The notes: a model not told the origin generated them from the sequence alone. A stretch of 64,000 bases of DNA from Mucilaginibacter geliditolerans (GCF_014200495.1 NZ_JACHBY010000004.1:124001-188000), one strand, 5' to 3'; shown: positions 15,593 through 26,363, counted from the first letter of the stretch. Translations and numbers: made by a program.

Positions 15593-18502
15593 ATGAAGCT
15601 GAACATAGACTACCAGGAAAAATTCCAGTCGAGGCATATAGCTCCTAATCAGGCTGATACTGCTCAAATGTTAAAGACCATCGGCGTTAATTCGCTTGAT
15701 GAATTGATAGATCAAACTGTGCCGGCGGGCATCAGGCTCAAAGCACCGCTGAATTTACCGGTTGCAAAAAGTGAGTTTGATTACCTGAATACGCTTAAAC
15801 AAACCGCGTCGAAAAACAAGGTATTCAAATCGTACATAGGTCAGGGTTATTATGATGTGATAGTACCCGGCGTAATACAGCGCAACATATTGGAGAACCC
15901 CGGATGGTATACCCAATACACCCCTTACCAGGCAGAGATAGCACAAGGCCGTTTACAGGCGCTGTTAAACTTCCAGACCATGGTCATCGACCTTACAGGA
16001 ATGGAAATTGCCAATGCATCACTACTGGATGAAGGCACCGCGGCTGCAGAGGCTATGTTTATGCAGTACAGCCTGCGTAAAAACCAAAATGCAAATACTT
16101 TCTTCGTTTCGCAGGAGCTTTTCCCGCAAACTATTGATATTTTAAAAACACGTTCTCAGCCTTACGGTATTGAACTGCAAATAGGCGACCACCGCACTGC
16201 TGAGCTAACCGACAATATGTTCGGCGCTATAGTGCAATATCCTGCCGGTGATGGCGAAGTTTATAACTATGCTGATTATGCTGCACAGGCACATGCAAAA
16301 GGCATTAAATTAACTGTTGTTGCCGACCTGATGAGCCTTGTTCTGTTAACCCCTCCGGGTGAATGGGGCGCTGATATAGTTGTTGGCACCAGTCAGCGTT
16401 TCGGCGTACCAATGGGCTTTGGCGGCCCGCACGCAGCATTTTTCGCTACTAAAGAGGAATACAAAAGATCTATCCCCGGCCGTATAATTGGTGTTACCAT
16501 TGATAGCGCAGGCGATTATGCCTTACGTATGGCCCTGCAAACCCGCGAGCAGCACATCCGCCGCGATAAAGCAACCTCAAATATTTGTACTGCACAGGCA
16601 TTACTGGCAATTATGGCTGGCATGTATGCCGTATACCACGGTCCGCAAGGCTTAAAACTGATAGCTGAAAGAATCCACGGCTTATCCGTTTTATTATCAG
16701 ATTCATTAACACAACTAGGCTACGAGCAGCTTAACGATACTTATTTTGATACCATTAAGTTTGACCTGGGCGTATTGGCCGGACCAATCCACGGCGAAGC
16801 GCTGAACAACGAAATGAACCTGCGCTATAATGGTTCGGTTGTTACTATTTCTGTTGATGAAACAACTTCGGTAGAGGATATTAAAACAATGGTTCGCTTC
16901 TTCGCCAAAGTAAAGGGCAAAACATTGAATGATGTAAGCTTTGACGATCTGAAAGCTAACGTTAACTCAATCATCCCTGCTGAACTGCAACGCACATCAG
17001 CTTACTTAGAACATAAATTATTCAACTCGCACCATTCAGAACATGAAATGCTGCGTTATATCAAATCGCTTGAGGCAAAAGACCTTTCGCTTTGCCACTC
17101 CATGATCGCTTTAGGTTCATGCACCATGAAACTTAACGCTACTACCGAAATGGTACCCGTTACCTGGGCGGAATTCAGCAAAATGCACCCTTTTGCACCG
17201 GTTGACCAAACCGGCGGCTACATGCAGCTATTTGATGAACTGAATAACTGGCTGAGCGAGATCACCGGCTTCGCGGCCATGAGCTTACAGCCAAACGCTG
17301 GCGCACAGGGCGAATATGCCGGCTTAATGGTTATCCGCGCTTATCATATCGATAGGGGCGAGGGCCATCGTAATATCGCTTTGATCCCATCATCGGCACA
17401 TGGCACCAACCCTGCATCAGCAGCTATGGCAGGTATGAAAATTGTTGTGGTTAAATGCGATGACAACGGCAACATTGACGTAGCCGACCTGAAGGCAAAA
17501 GCCGAGCAATATAAAAACGACCTGTCTTGTTTCATGGTTACCTACCCGTCAACACATGGTGTTTTCGAGGAGTCAATCATCGAGATCTGCGAGATCATCC
17601 ACCAAAATGGCGGTCAGGTTTATATGGATGGCGCTAACATGAACGCACAGGTTGGCCTAACCAGTCCGGCTAATATAGGTGCCGATGTTTGCCACTTAAA
17701 CCTGCATAAAACTTTCTGCATCCCGCACGGTGGTGGTGGCCCTGGTATGGGCCCAATTGGTGTAGCTAAACACCTGGTTCCGTTTTTACCGGGCCATGCT
17801 GTGGTTGATATCGACAAAGGAAAATCTATCCACGCCGTATCAGCAGCGCCTTGGGGTTCAGCATCTATATTGATTATATCACATGCTTACATAGCCATGA
17901 TGGGCGCCGACGGGTTAACCAACGCGACCCGTTACGCTATATTAAACGCCAACTACATTAAAGCCCGTTTGCACCACCATTACCCCGTATTATACACCGG
18001 CGTACATGGTCGCTGTGCGCATGAGATGATATTGGATTGCCGCTCATTCAAACCTTTTGGTATCGAGGTTACTGATATTGCCAAACGCTTAATGGATTAT
18101 GGTTTCCACGCGCCAACAGTATCCTTCCCGGTTGCGGGCACGGTAATGGTTGAGCCAACAGAATCAGAACCAAAACATGAGCTCGACCGCTTTTGTGATG
18201 CCATGATAGCCATCCGCCACGAAATTGATGCTGTTGAAAAAGGCTTATCCGACAAAACAGATAACCCCTTAAAAAATGCGCCGCACACGGCCGCTGTAAT
18301 TACAGCTAATGAGTGGGAACACCCATATAGCCGTCAAAAAGCAGCTTATCCGCTGCCATATGTAGCAGCTTACAAGTTTTGGCCATCAGTTGGCCGCGTT
18401 AACGACACTTATGGCGATAGAACGCTGATCTGCTCATGCCCGCCATTAACGGATTATGAGTTTGAAGAAAGCGAAGTAACTACTCCCGAATACGGAACGT
18501 GA
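15593..18502 (+). CDS. gcvP: Glycine dehydrogenase (decarboxylating), P-protein
   Basis: PLP enzyme of the glycine cleavage system. It decarboxylates glycine and passes the aminomethyl group to the lipoyl H-protein. The 969-residue chain is the single-polypeptide form, with an N-terminal half ([17 protein letters not shown]) and a catalytic C-terminal half. The PLP Lys is K706 in [19 protein letters not shown] take the ATG at 15593 ([11 protein letters not shown]) as start: an in-frame TTG 36 nt upstream overlaps the promoter. Genes for the T-, H- and L-proteins are not adjacent, which is common in this phylum. A strong hairpin follows the stop. Confidence 0.97.
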   Translation: MKLNIDYQEKFQSRHIAPNQADTAQMLKTIGVNSLDELIDQTVPAGIRLKAPLNLPVAKSEFDYLNTLKQTASKNKVFKSYIGQGYYDVIVPGVIQRNILENPGWYTQYTPYQAEIAQGRLQALLNFQTMVIDLTGMEIANASLLDEGTAAAEAMFMQYSLRKNQNANTFFVSQELFPQTIDILKTRSQPYGIELQIGDHRTAELTDNMFGAIVQYPAGDGEVYNYADYAAQAHAKGIKLTVVADLMSLVLLTPPGEWGADIVVGTSQRFGVPMGFGGPHAAFFATKEEYKRSIPGRIIGVTIDSAGDYALRMALQTREQHIRRDKATSNICTAQALLAIMAGMYAVYHGPQGLKLIAERIHGLSVLLSDSLTQLGYEQLNDTYFDTIKFDLGVLAGPIHGEALNNEMNLRYNGSVVTISVDETTSVEDIKTMVRFFAKVKGKTLNDVSFDDLKANVNSIIPAELQRTSAYLEHKLFNSHHSEHEMLRYIKSLEAKDLSLCHSMIALGSCTMKLNATTEMVPVTWAEFSKMHPFAPVDQTGGYMQLFDELNNWLSEITGFAAMSLQPNAGAQGEYAGLMVIRAYHIDRGEGHRNIALIPSSAHGTNPASAAMAGMKIVVVKCDDNGNIDVADLKAKAEQYKNDLSCFMVTYPSTHGVFEESIIEICEIIHQNGGQVYMDGANMNAQVGLTSPANIGADVCHLNLHKTFCIPHGGGGPGMGPIGVAKHLVPFLPGHAVVDIDKGKSIHAVSAAPWGSASILIISHAYIAMMGADGLTNATRYAILNANYIKARLHHHYPVLYTGVHGRCAHEMILDCRSFKPFGIEVTDIAKRLMDYGFHAPTVSFPVAGTVMVEPTESEPKHELDRFCDAMIAIRHEIDAVEKGLSDKTDNPLKNAPHTAAVITANEWEHPYSRQKAAYPLPYVAAYKFWPSVGRVNDTYGDRTLICSCPPLTDYEFEESEVTTPEYGT

Positions 18503-18509
18503 TAAATGA

Positions 18510-18557
18510 GCGGAGTACAGGTATGTAAATGCATTTATTTGTATACCTATACTCCGC
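18510..18557 (+). terminator. Hairpin after gcvP
   Basis: GCGGAGTACAGGTAT pairs with ATACCTATACTCCGC (14 of 15 positions) across an AT-rich loop. No U-tract follows, so termination is likely but not certain. Confidence 0.6.
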
Positions 18558-18559
18558 AA

Positions 18560-18635
18560 TTGTCATCCTGAGGAACGAAGGATCTTTTAAGCAGTTAACA
18601 TGCGGAAAGATTCTTCACTCCGTTCAGCATGACAG
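18560..18635. repeat. Interspersed inverted repeat, family B
   Basis: The arms TTGTCATCCTGAGGAACGAA and CGTTCAGCATGACA face each other. The remaining gap to 18886 is AT-rich and shows no gene. Confidence 0.7.
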
Positions 18636-18886
18636 AAAATAAGGCCAACCAAAACAGCGTTAAATATGCGCGGTCTTTTAGCCCAAAACCGGACCAGTGT
18701 AATTTTATAATTAAGGGTTTTCAGGCTTGAAAAAACACGATTTTCACTCCCCTAACAGATAACTTATTAATTAAATATTTTTACACTATCTTTATACTGG
18801 CTATTAATAAATCTTTTTTTCTAAAACTTTTAGGAATATAACTTTTATTTTAGAGCACCGTATAAAGGATACGAATACCTATACAA

Positions 18887-19306
18887 ATGAATAGTAATAA
18901 CCGGGACATTAGCATTTTGTTGGTTGACGACGATGAGATAAACAATTTCATCTCCATTAAACTAATAAAAAAAGCTTTATTGTCTACCGAAATTGTGGCT
19001 TGCTTAAATGGAAAATTTGCCATTGAGCAGCTTATTGAGATGCAGAAGAAAGGCTTAGATAAGTTGCCGGATTATATTCTACTCGATATAAATATGCCCA
19101 TCATGAATGGTTGGGAGTTTTTAGATGAATATGTACGCTTAAATATCGACCCATTAGGTAAAACCAAGATATTTATCATTTCCTCATCCGTTTTCAGTAA
19201 TGATATTAATAAAGCACGGTCGTACCCGCTGGTAAAAAGCTTTATCTCCAAACCACTGAGTGTTGAGAAGATCAGGGAAATGTTCGAAATTGCGAACCAG
19301 GCTTAA
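18887..19306 (+). CDS. Single-domain response regulator (CheY-like)
   Basis: A receiver domain of 139 residues without output domain. Acidic pocket DDD (14-16), phosphorylation site D67 in YILLDINMP, Ser/Thr switch in FIISSS (99-101), and K122 in SFISKPLS are all present, so it should be phosphorylatable. Such proteins relay phosphate or act by protein contact. No kinase gene is next to it, so its partner is unknown. Its stop overlaps the end of the convergent MBL gene by 4 nt. A string of TTTATTTTA-like AT-rich sequence precedes it; no clean promoter match. Confidence 0.93.
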   Translation: MNSNNRDISILLVDDDEINNFISIKLIKKALLSTEIVACLNGKFAIEQLIEMQKKGLDKLPDYILLDINMPIMNGWEFLDEYVRLNIDPLGKTKIFIISSSVFSNDINKARSYPLVKSFISKPLSVEKIREMFEIANQA

Positions 19307-20073
19307 GCGGGGATAACGCTAAAGTGCTCATCAGTATAAGTTACCTTTCCTACCGCTATCGACTTTGCATGGTAAAACAAACAAGTCCAGTCGTCTGCCG
19401 CAGCTTTTTCCCCGTACTCCTGCCTTAATTGCATGGCTTTATGGCCGTCATAATCATATTTAGCTACAAAACGCCTTAATAATTGTTCCGGCTCCGGCAG
19501 TTCATCGCCACCAAAAAAGCATTTTTCACCTTTATCCTCAATCAAAAAAACCTGGTGATACGGACAGTGGCCGCCCGACAGCTCGTAGGTAATGCCTGCT
19601 TTTAATTCACCCGATTCCTCAACCAATGTAAGATCGATTGTACCCTGCAGCGCCTCAAAAATTTCCTTATGATAGGATGATGATTTGCCCGACAAGCCAA
19701 ACTCCCACTCACCCTTTTGCACCACATGCGTAGCATGCGGAAAGCTAGGTACCAGTTTACCATTACGCTCCACCACCAAACCACCAGAATGGTCGTAATG
19801 CAGGTGCGACATCAAAACCAGCCTTACCTCATCGGGGTCGAAGCCCGCGTTGCGGATATGCTGGTGAAGATATAATTCATCGCGGGTATCCTTATAACCA
19901 AGCCCGGTATCAAATAATATCAGATCGGTATCGGTTTTAACCAAAAAGGGGTTAACATGTATAAACAATGATCCCGGCCTGTCCTTAGCATTATCAGTTT
20001 GCGGGTTAAAAGGAACAAATTTTTTAGAAGCATCTACTGAATATGATCCCTCACCTAGCGCGAAAATCTCCAT
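19303..20073 (-). CDS. MBL-fold hydrolase, lactonase-like
   Basis: A 256-residue metallo-beta-lactamase-fold protein. The motif HLHYDHSGG, the later SGGHCPYHQVFLI and GGDELPEPEQ fit metal ligands. The layout, with the partner phrase LFDTGLGYKD before the motif, is like the AHL-lactonase/quorum-quenching group, but many relatives have other substrates, so I give no specific reaction. No signal peptide, so probably cytoplasmic. It is convergent with the response regulator and overlaps its stop codon by 4 nt. Confidence 0.88.
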   Translation of the reverse strand: MEIFALGEGSYSVDASKKFVPFNPQTDNAKDRPGSLFIHVNPFLVKTDTDLILFDTGLGYKDTRDELYLHQHIRNAGFDPDEVRLVLMSHLHYDHSGGLVVERNGKLVPSFPHATHVVQKGEWEFGLSGKSSSYHKEIFEALQGTIDLTLVEESGELKAGITYELSGGHCPYHQVFLIEDKGEKCFFGGDELPEPEQLLRRFVAKYDYDGHKAMQLRQEYGEKAAADDWTCLFYHAKSIAVGKVTYTDEHFSVIPA

Positions 20074-20107
20074 TACTTATTATATAATTAATACATCATT
20101 ATCATTT

Positions 20108-20490
20108 CTTACCCTCTTTCCCGCTTGCGGGAGAGAGGGTGGTCGAGCGCAGCAAAGACCGGGTGAGTCGGCGGAGCGCGTTGAAGCTACCTACACCATA
20201 GTTCCCCTCTTGAGAGGGGTTAGGGGTGTGTTGTACGTTTGCATTTGGGCGTTGCCTGCGGCCCGGGCTGTACGCTCATACTGCACAGGCCTTAATCACG
20301 GCCTGCACTGAGGCCCTCGATTGGCCGGTATCCGCTGCCATCCCTAACGCATTTACCCCCTCCGTCTCCTTCGTCGACACCTCCCCCTAAGTTTAGGAGG
20401 AGACCGGGTGAGGTAAAACGCGCTCCGTTAACTCACCCCGACATCGTTTTACTCGTCGACCCTCTCTGCCGCAAGCGGCAAAGAGGATTA
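20108..20490. repeat. Composite repeat cassette: families E, D, F and E
   Basis: Order: E (CCCGCTTGCGGGAGAGAGGG then GACCGGGTGAGTCGG), D (CCCCTCTTGAGAGGGG at 20214), F (GGGCGTTGCCTGCGGCC from 20247), then E in the other direction (CTCACCCCGACATCG, CCGCAAGCGG, ending 20490). It fills most of the 501-bp gap. TGCACA words follow at 20508-20545 just before recJ. No gene seen. Confidence 0.7.
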
Positions 20491-20574
20491 AAAACAACAT
20501 TAAATCATCTGCACATTTGCACACCCGCACATCTGCACATTTTCTTATCTTTACTGTTTAATAAGCACAAAGAT

Positions 20575-22272
20575 ATGCAAAAACGGTGGGCGATACGGGA
20601 AAATACGGATGAAGAAGCGATAAGCAATTTAGCCGCCGAATTAGCTATCAACCCCGTTTTAAGTAAACTGCTGGTACAAAGGGGCATTGATAATTTTGAG
20701 GATGCCCGTTACTTCTTCCGCCCCGACCATCGCCACCTACACGATCCTTTCCTGATGAAGGATATGGACAAGGCTATTGAACGCATTGAGGAAGCCATAA
20801 AAACCAACGAAAAGATCCTGGTTTATGGTGATTACGACGTGGATGGCACTACGGCGGTATCGGTAGTATATGGTTTCTTTAAAAAATATCACCGCCACCT
20901 AGAGTATTATATCCCCGACCGCTATAAGGAAGGCTATGGCATATCCACACAAGGGATCGACTATGCTGCAGAGCATGAATTTTCACTGATAATAGCATTG
21001 GATTGCGGTATAAAATCGGTTGATAAAATAGCTTATGCCAATGAGCTAGGCGTTGATTTTATTATCTGCGACCACCATACGCCTGGCGATGATTTGCCGG
21101 ATGCCGTTGCGGTGCTCGACCCTAAGCGTGCTGATTGCGAATACCCTTATAAAGAACTATCCGGCTGCGGTATTGGGTTTAAACTGATCCAGGCTTTTGC
21201 CGAACGGAATAATATCTCATTTGAAGAAGTAAGCTGTTATTTCGACCTGGTGGCCATCAGTATTGCCTGCGATATTGTGCATATCACAGGCGAGAACCGG
21301 GTACTGGCTTATTACGGCTTATACAAACTGAATAACAACCCCTGCATCGGTGTAAAAACACTGATGGAAGTGGCAGGCAGAACCAGTAACTACAGCATAG
21401 CCGATATTGTTTTCCTGCTCGGCCCGCGCATAAACGCCGCCGGCCGTATTGATGACGCCAAACACGCCGTTGAATTGCTGATTGCCTGTAATGAAGATAG
21501 CGCCAAAATAAAAGGCGACCTCATCAATATAAAAAACACCGAACGCAAAGGGCATGATCTTTCTATAACAGATGAAGCGCTCAGCATGATCGATAACGAT
21601 GCGATATTGATCGGCCGTAAATCAACCGTGGTATTTAATGAGAACTGGCACAAAGGCGTTATAGGTATTGTAGCCTCGCGCCTTACCGAAAAATATTACC
21701 GCCCAACCGTAGTGCTCACCCGCTCTAACGGGCATGTGGCTGGTTCGGCACGCTCAGTTGTGGGTTACGACCTTTACGAAGCCTTGTGTGGCTGCAGCGA
21801 CCTGCTTATCCAGTTCGGCGGACATAAATATGCAGCAGGATTAACCATGGCTCCTGAAAACGTGGAAGCCTTCATTAACCGGTTTGAGGAAGTGGTTAGC
21901 TCTACCATTACCGATGAGCAACTGGTACAACAGATATTAATAGATGCCGAACTGCATTTAACAGATATAGAATCGAAGTTTTTCCGCATCCTACACCAAT
22001 TCTCGCCGTTTGGGCCCGAGAATATGTCGCCGGTGTTCATCAGCAAAAATGTGTATGTTAGCGGCAACGCGGGGCTGGTAGGTAGCAATCACATCAAGAT
22101 GACCGTGATGCAACCCGGCTCGGCTATGTTTGATTGTATAGCCTTTAACCATGGCGAATACCTGAACAAAATAAAAAAAGATACCCCTTTTGATATTTGT
22201 TATAGCATTGAAGAAAATATTTGGCGGGATAAACGTTCTATACAATTAAATATTAAAGGAATAAGGATGTAA
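20575..22272 (+). CDS. recJ: Single-stranded-DNA-specific exonuclease RecJ
   Basis: 5'-3' single-strand exonuclease that serves in recombinational and mismatch repair. Belongs to the DHH phosphoesterases. Motif I GDYDVDGTT is at 85-93 and the DHH triad at 166-168 (IICDHHTPG). DHHA1 features (ASRLTEKYYRPTVVL, GSARSVVGYDL, FGGHKYAAGL) and a C-terminal OB-like domain follow. 565 residues is a usual length. Followed at 96 bp by lptB and then the GH3 gene, so a three-gene transcript is possible despite the inverted repeat between recJ and lptB. Confidence 0.96.
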   Translation: MQKRWAIRENTDEEAISNLAAELAINPVLSKLLVQRGIDNFEDARYFFRPDHRHLHDPFLMKDMDKAIERIEEAIKTNEKILVYGDYDVDGTTAVSVVYGFFKKYHRHLEYYIPDRYKEGYGISTQGIDYAAEHEFSLIIALDCGIKSVDKIAYANELGVDFIICDHHTPGDDLPDAVAVLDPKRADCEYPYKELSGCGIGFKLIQAFAERNNISFEEVSCYFDLVAISIACDIVHITGENRVLAYYGLYKLNNNPCIGVKTLMEVAGRTSNYSIADIVFLLGPRINAAGRIDDAKHAVELLIACNEDSAKIKGDLINIKNTERKGHDLSITDEALSMIDNDAILIGRKSTVVFNENWHKGVIGIVASRLTEKYYRPTVVLTRSNGHVAGSARSVVGYDLYEALCGCSDLLIQFGGHKYAAGLTMAPENVEAFINRFEEVVSSTITDEQLVQQILIDAELHLTDIESKFFRILHQFSPFGPENMSPVFISKNVYVSGNAGLVGSNHIKMTVMQPGSAMFDCIAFNHGEYLNKIKKDTPFDICYSIEENIWRDKRSIQLNIKGIRM

Positions 22273-22273
22273 A

Positions 22274-22363
22274 TCAAAAGTCAAAATTAAAAAGTCAAAA
22301 ACTATTGCGCGCGTATACCTTGCAATTGTTGAGCTTTTTTGAATTTTGACTTTTCACTTTTGA
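22274..22363. repeat. Self-complementary word repeat between recJ and lptB
   Basis: AAAAGTCAAAA-type words (22274-22301) face TTTTGACTTTT-type words (22335-22363), able to form a long imperfect hairpin in the transcript. Confidence 0.6.
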
Positions 22364-22368
22364 ATTAA

Positions 22369-23109
22369 ATGAATTTACGGGCAGATAATTTATTAAAGAA
22401 ATATAAACAGCGTACGGTTGTAAATGATGTATCATTCAACGTATCGCAGGGCGAGATAGTTGGTTTGCTTGGACCAAATGGCGCCGGGAAAACCACCTCA
22501 TTTTACATGATTGTAGGTCTGATAAAACCTAACGAAGGCACTATCCATTTAGATGATCAGGACATTACCGGCGACCCAATGTACCGCCGCGCGCAAAAAG
22601 GTATCGGCTATTTAGCACAGGAAGCGTCGGTTTTCCGCAAGCTATCTGTTGAAGACAACATAAAAGCGGTGCTTGAAATGGGCAAAATGCCTAAAGAGCG
22701 CCAGCGCGATAAACTGGAAGAACTGATAGACGAGTTCAGCTTGCATAAAGTGCGCAAAAACCGTGGCGACCTGCTCTCTGGTGGCGAGCGCCGCCGTACC
22801 GAAATTGCCCGTGCCCTTGCTGCCGAACCTAATTTTATCTTATTGGATGAGCCCTTTGCCGGGGTCGATCCGATAGCGGTAGAAGAGATCCAGGCCATGG
22901 TTTACAAGCTGAAACACCGCAACATCGGCATCCTCATCACCGACCACAACGTGCAGGAAACATTATCCATTACTGACCGTGCCTACCTGCTTTTTGAGGG
23001 TAAAATCTTAGAATCGGGCGTACCCGAAATATTGGCTGCTAATGAAATGGTAAGAAAAGTTTATCTTGGTGCAAACTTTGTATTAAAAAGAAAAACGTTC
23101 GCTATATAA
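22369..23109 (+). CDS. lptB: LPS export ABC transporter ATP-binding protein
   Basis: ATPase that powers lipopolysaccharide extraction from the inner membrane by the LptBFG complex. Walker A GPNGAGKT is at 35-42, the signature LSGGERRR and Walker [14 protein letters not shown] are intact, and the H-loop reads LITDHNVQE. The signature and the phrase [17 protein letters not shown] are typical of LptB. 246 residues, normal length. LptF and LptG genes are not in the window. The GH3 gene starts 6 nt after its stop, indicating co-transcription. Confidence 0.95.
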   Translation: MNLRADNLLKKYKQRTVVNDVSFNVSQGEIVGLLGPNGAGKTTSFYMIVGLIKPNEGTIHLDDQDITGDPMYRRAQKGIGYLAQEASVFRKLSVEDNIKAVLEMGKMPKERQRDKLEELIDEFSLHKVRKNRGDLLSGGERRRTEIARALAAEPNFILLDEPFAGVDPIAVEEIQAMVYKLKHRNIGILITDHNVQETLSITDRAYLLFEGKILESGVPEILAANEMVRKVYLGANFVLKRKTFAI

Positions 23110-23115
23110 CAGCCT

Positions 23116-24636
23116 ATGGCAATTTTTAACTCTGTTTTTACCTGGTTCATGAAAAAGCGTATCCACCAGATAGAGCTTTTTATGAAATACCCCAACGAGG
23201 TACAGGAGGAATGGTTTGAGCAATTGATATCAGGCGCAGAGCAAACGGAGTGGGGCAAGCTGTACCAGTATAAAAGCATCAGCACGCTTAGTCAGTTTAA
23301 GCAGCGTGTACCCATCCAAAATTACGATACGCTAAAACCCTACATTGAGCGCATGCTCAAAGGCGAGCAGAATGTGCTCTGGCATTCAGGTATCAGGTGG
23401 TTCGCCAAATCATCGGGCACAACCAGCGATAGGAGCAAATTCATCCCCGTAAGCGAGGAATCATTAGAGGAATGCCACTTAAAGGGCGGTAAGGATATGC
23501 TTACCCTCTATTTTAACAACTGCCCCAATGCCCGCATCTTTACCGGCAAAAGCTTAACGCTGGGTGGCAGCAATCAGGTAAACCAATTGCACCCCGATGC
23601 TTCTTTTGGCGATCTTTCGGCAGTGATCATGAAAAACCTGCCTTTATGGGCGGAGTTTTACCGTACGCCGCATTTGGATATCGCGCTAATAGAGGATTTT
23701 GAGGAAAAGATAGAGAAAATGGCGCAGGCCACTATTGATGTTAATGTAACAAGCCTTAGCGGTGTACCTACCTGGAACCTGCTGCTGTTTAAACGCATCC
23801 TTGAGATCACCGGTAAAAACAACCTGCTGGAAGTTTGGCCCAACCTCGAGCTTTATTTCCATGGCGCGGTAAACTTTACGCCATACCGCGAGCAGTTCAG
23901 AAAGTTGATCCCTAATGATGACATGTACTACCTGGAAACCTATAATGCCTCCGAAGGCTTTTTTGGCATACAGGATAGCTTCGACTCCGGCGATATGCTG
24001 CTCATGCTGGATTATGGCATCTTCTACGAGTTTTTGCCGCTGGAACACCTGAATGACGATAATCCCAAAACGCTAACGCTGGATGAGGTGGCGCTTGATA
24101 AAAACTACGCGCTCATCATCAGCACTAATGCCGGGCTGTGGCGATACATGATAGGGGATACTGTTCGCTTTACCTCGCTCGCGCCATACCGCATACAGAT
24201 AACCGGCCGCACCAAACACTTCATCAATGCCTTTGGCGAGGAGCTCATCATTGATAACGCTGAACGTGCTTTAGCCGAAGCCTGCAGCCAAACCGGGGCT
24301 ATCATCCGTGATTACACCGCTGCCCCCGTATATTTTAATGGCAATGAATGCGGCGCCCATGAATGGGTAATTGAGTTTGAACAAAAACCCGCCGAGTTTG
24401 AGCGCTTTGTTGACCTGCTCGATGAAACTCTGCGCCGCATCAACTCCGATTATGATGCCAAGCGCTTTAAGGACATGGCCCTGCGCCGCCCTATAGTGCG
24501 CAAAGCTCCACAAGGCACCTTCTTTAACTGGCTCAGGGAACGCGGCAAGTTGGGTGGCCAAAACAAAGTACCCCGCCTGGCCAATAACCGCGAGTATATG
24601 GATAGCATTTTGAAAATGATGGAATTGGTGGGCTAA
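23116..24636 (+). CDS. GH3 auxin-responsive promoter family protein
   Basis: Member of the adenylate-forming GH3 group, which in plants conjugates amino acids to acyl acids; the bacterial substrate is unknown. The 506 residues show the ATP-binding motif SSGTTSDRSKFIPV, YNASEGFFGIQD (second AMP motif) and the C-terminal RITGRTKHFINAFGEEL. Close linkage to lptB (6 nt) suggests an envelope-linked role, which is inferred only. Cytoplasmic, no signal peptide. Confidence 0.88.
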   Translation: MAIFNSVFTWFMKKRIHQIELFMKYPNEVQEEWFEQLISGAEQTEWGKLYQYKSISTLSQFKQRVPIQNYDTLKPYIERMLKGEQNVLWHSGIRWFAKSSGTTSDRSKFIPVSEESLEECHLKGGKDMLTLYFNNCPNARIFTGKSLTLGGSNQVNQLHPDASFGDLSAVIMKNLPLWAEFYRTPHLDIALIEDFEEKIEKMAQATIDVNVTSLSGVPTWNLLLFKRILEITGKNNLLEVWPNLELYFHGAVNFTPYREQFRKLIPNDDMYYLETYNASEGFFGIQDSFDSGDMLLMLDYGIFYEFLPLEHLNDDNPKTLTLDEVALDKNYALIISTNAGLWRYMIGDTVRFTSLAPYRIQITGRTKHFINAFGEELIIDNAERALAEACSQTGAIIRDYTAAPVYFNGNECGAHEWVIEFEQKPAEFERFVDLLDETLRRINSDYDAKRFKDMALRRPIVRKAPQGTFFNWLRERGKLGGQNKVPRLANNREYMDSILKMMELVG

Positions 24637-24650
24637 TCTTTCTTCTTCCA

Positions 24651-24733
24651 TTGTCATGCTGAGGTACGAAGCATCTATTATATTAAGCGGACATGAACGC
24701 GGATAGGTCCTTCGCTATCGTTCAGGATGACAA
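24651..24733. repeat. Interspersed inverted repeat, family B
   Basis: Arms TTGTCATGCTGAGGTACGAA and TTCAGGATGACAA flank a short interior. It lies directly behind the GH3 gene. Confidence 0.7.
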
Positions 24734-24762
24734 TGCGTTTTAAAGCAAAAACCTCCCCAATG

Positions 24763-24954
24763 GCGCAAGTCTTGTGTGTGAAATGCCTTGCGCGACAGCA
24801 GACTTGTGCCTGCTTGATATTTCAAAAAGCACAAGTCTGCCGTCAATGGCGCAAGTCTTGTGCCTGAAATGCCTTGCGCGACAGCTGACTTGTGACCGTT
24901 CAATATCCAAAAGCACAAGTCTACTTCGCTTAACCCAACACACAAGACTTGCGC
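24763..24954. mobile_element. 192-bp element with perfect 16-bp terminal inverted repeats
   Basis: It begins GCGCAAGTCTTGTGTG and ends with the exact reverse complement (24939-24954). Inside, a unit of 86 bp occurs twice in direct order (from 24759 and 24845), each with GCGCAAGTCTTGTG, CCTTGCGCGACAGC and GCACAAGTCT. It contains no gene and is flanked by two family B repeats. The structure resembles a MITE or another non-autonomous element; no transposase partner is visible. Confidence 0.5.
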
Positions 24955-24979
24955 TAAATGCGGATAATCTTTCTTCCCA

Positions 24980-25060
24980 TTGTCATGCTGAGGCACGAAG
25001 CATCTATTATACAAGCGGTATAAAACGCGAACAGATCCTTCGCTATCGCTCAGGATGACA
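24980..25060. repeat. Interspersed inverted repeat, family B
   Basis: Arms TTGTCATGCTGAGGCACGAA and GCTCAGGATGACA. Its left half is nearly the same as that of the copy at 24651. After the pfkA terminator, a GAATTC-rich word repeat (25143-25178) follows. Confidence 0.7.
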
Positions 25061-25065
25061 GTAAA

Positions 25066-25107
25066 CAAAAAAACCTCGTTTCATACTATCTCAGCATGTA
25101 ACGAGGC
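25066..25107 (-). terminator. Rho-independent terminator of pfkA
   Basis: On the minus strand CCTCGTT and AACGAGG form a stem, followed by seven T residues. It lies about 70 nt after the pfkA stop codon. Confidence 0.75.
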
Positions 25108-25178
25108 CTCATTTCCGCCAGCCAGCGGATCTTAATAATTTTATAAATCCGAAATTCCGAATTCCGAATTCCGAAATT

Positions 25179-26156
25179 CTATAAAGACAATATCTCTACT
25201 ATCTTCAAAAACTTAGCGTTTATTTCGTGGCTGTGTTTAATGGCATGATCAAACGGAGTATAAGATATCTCGTTATGTATAACGCCAACCATTTCACCAC
25301 TGCGGCCATCTCTTAACGCCTCAACAGCTGCCACACCAACACGACTTGCCAGCACGCGGTCCATACAAGTAGGTTTGCCACCGCGCTGTATGTGCCCCAA
25401 TATAGATACGCGGGTATCATAATGTGGGAACTTTTCGGTTATAATGCGGCCTATTTCAAAAGCACCACCGGCGTCATCGCCTTCGGCAGCTATAATAATT
25501 CTTGATGTTTTATCCTTACGGCCATTCTCCAGCCTGTCGAACAAACCGGCCATGCCTGTCTTGTTCTCAGGTATCAAAATAGCTTCGGCACCAGCAGCAA
25601 TACCGGTCCTTAAAGCAATAAGGCCTGAGTCGCGGCCCATAACCTCTACAATAAATAAACGGTCATGTGATTCTGCCGTATCGCGGATCTTATCAACAGC
25701 ATCAACTACGGTATTTATAGCCGTATCATAACCTATGGTAAAATCAGTACCGGCAAGGTCATTATCAATAGTACCGGGTAAACCCAGTACAGGTATGTCA
25801 AATTCCTGCCCAAATATCTTTGCACCGGTGAATGTTCCGTCGCCACCAATGGCTATAAGTGCGTCTATATTGTTTTTCTTTAAATTTTCGTAAGCTATTT
25901 TGCGGCCTTCAGCAGTTTTAAACTGTTCGCTGCGGGCAGTTTTTAAAATAGTACCGCCTCGTTGTACAATGTTCGATACTGATTTGCGGTGCATAGGCAC
26001 AAAATCACCCCTTATCATGCCTTCATAGCCACGGATAATGCCCGTAACGGCTATATCATAATATAATGCTGTACGTACAACTGCCCTAATGGCAGCATTC
26101 ATGCCCGGCGCATCGCCGCCTGAAGTATAAAGTCCGATATTTTTAATTTGCGTCAT
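25179..26156 (-). CDS. pfkA: 6-phosphofructokinase
   Basis: Glycolytic enzyme that phosphorylates fructose 6-phosphate with ATP. 325 residues, the bacterial short form. Motifs: SGGDAPGMNAAIRAVVR, ATP-site GGDGTFTGA, catalytic PGTIDNDLAGTDFTIGYDTA, VEVMGRDSG and GHIQRGG. GGDGT, rather than GGDDS, points to ATP and not pyrophosphate as donor. Single gene with its own terminator; 325 bp of non-coding sequence with a family E repeat lie upstream. Confidence 0.97.
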   Translation of the reverse strand: MTQIKNIGLYTSGGDAPGMNAAIRAVVRTALYYDIAVTGIIRGYEGMIRGDFVPMHRKSVSNIVQRGGTILKTARSEQFKTAEGRKIAYENLKKNNIDALIAIGGDGTFTGAKIFGQEFDIPVLGLPGTIDNDLAGTDFTIGYDTAINTVVDAVDKIRDTAESHDRLFIVEVMGRDSGLIALRTGIAAGAEAILIPENKTGMAGLFDRLENGRKDKTSRIIIAAEGDDAGGAFEIGRIITEKFPHYDTRVSILGHIQRGGKPTCMDRVLASRVGVAAVEALRDGRSGEMVGVIHNEISYTPFDHAIKHSHEINAKFLKIVEILSL

Positions 26157-26363
26157 TTTTTTTGAAAGGCGCTTCTTGCGTTGTATAAATTGTACTTAAA
26201 CGTTTGAGTAAAGTCAGTCAGGGATAATTAGCGCACCCTTTAATTTCCGCAAAAATACATTAATTTTTTATCCGAGTAAGGCTTTTTGCGTTTATTGTTA
26301 AAAACGTTCCCGATTAACTGACAGGTATACAGTTAAAGAAAAATATTTGCTTTAATGATAGCT

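Noticed and set aside
18887..20073. Response regulator and MBL protein as a functional pair
   Set aside because: They are convergent and overlap only at their stops, which does not indicate common regulation.
24715..25068. Open frames over the 192-bp element and family B repeats
   Set aside because: Their repeats at protein level simply mirror the DNA repeats.
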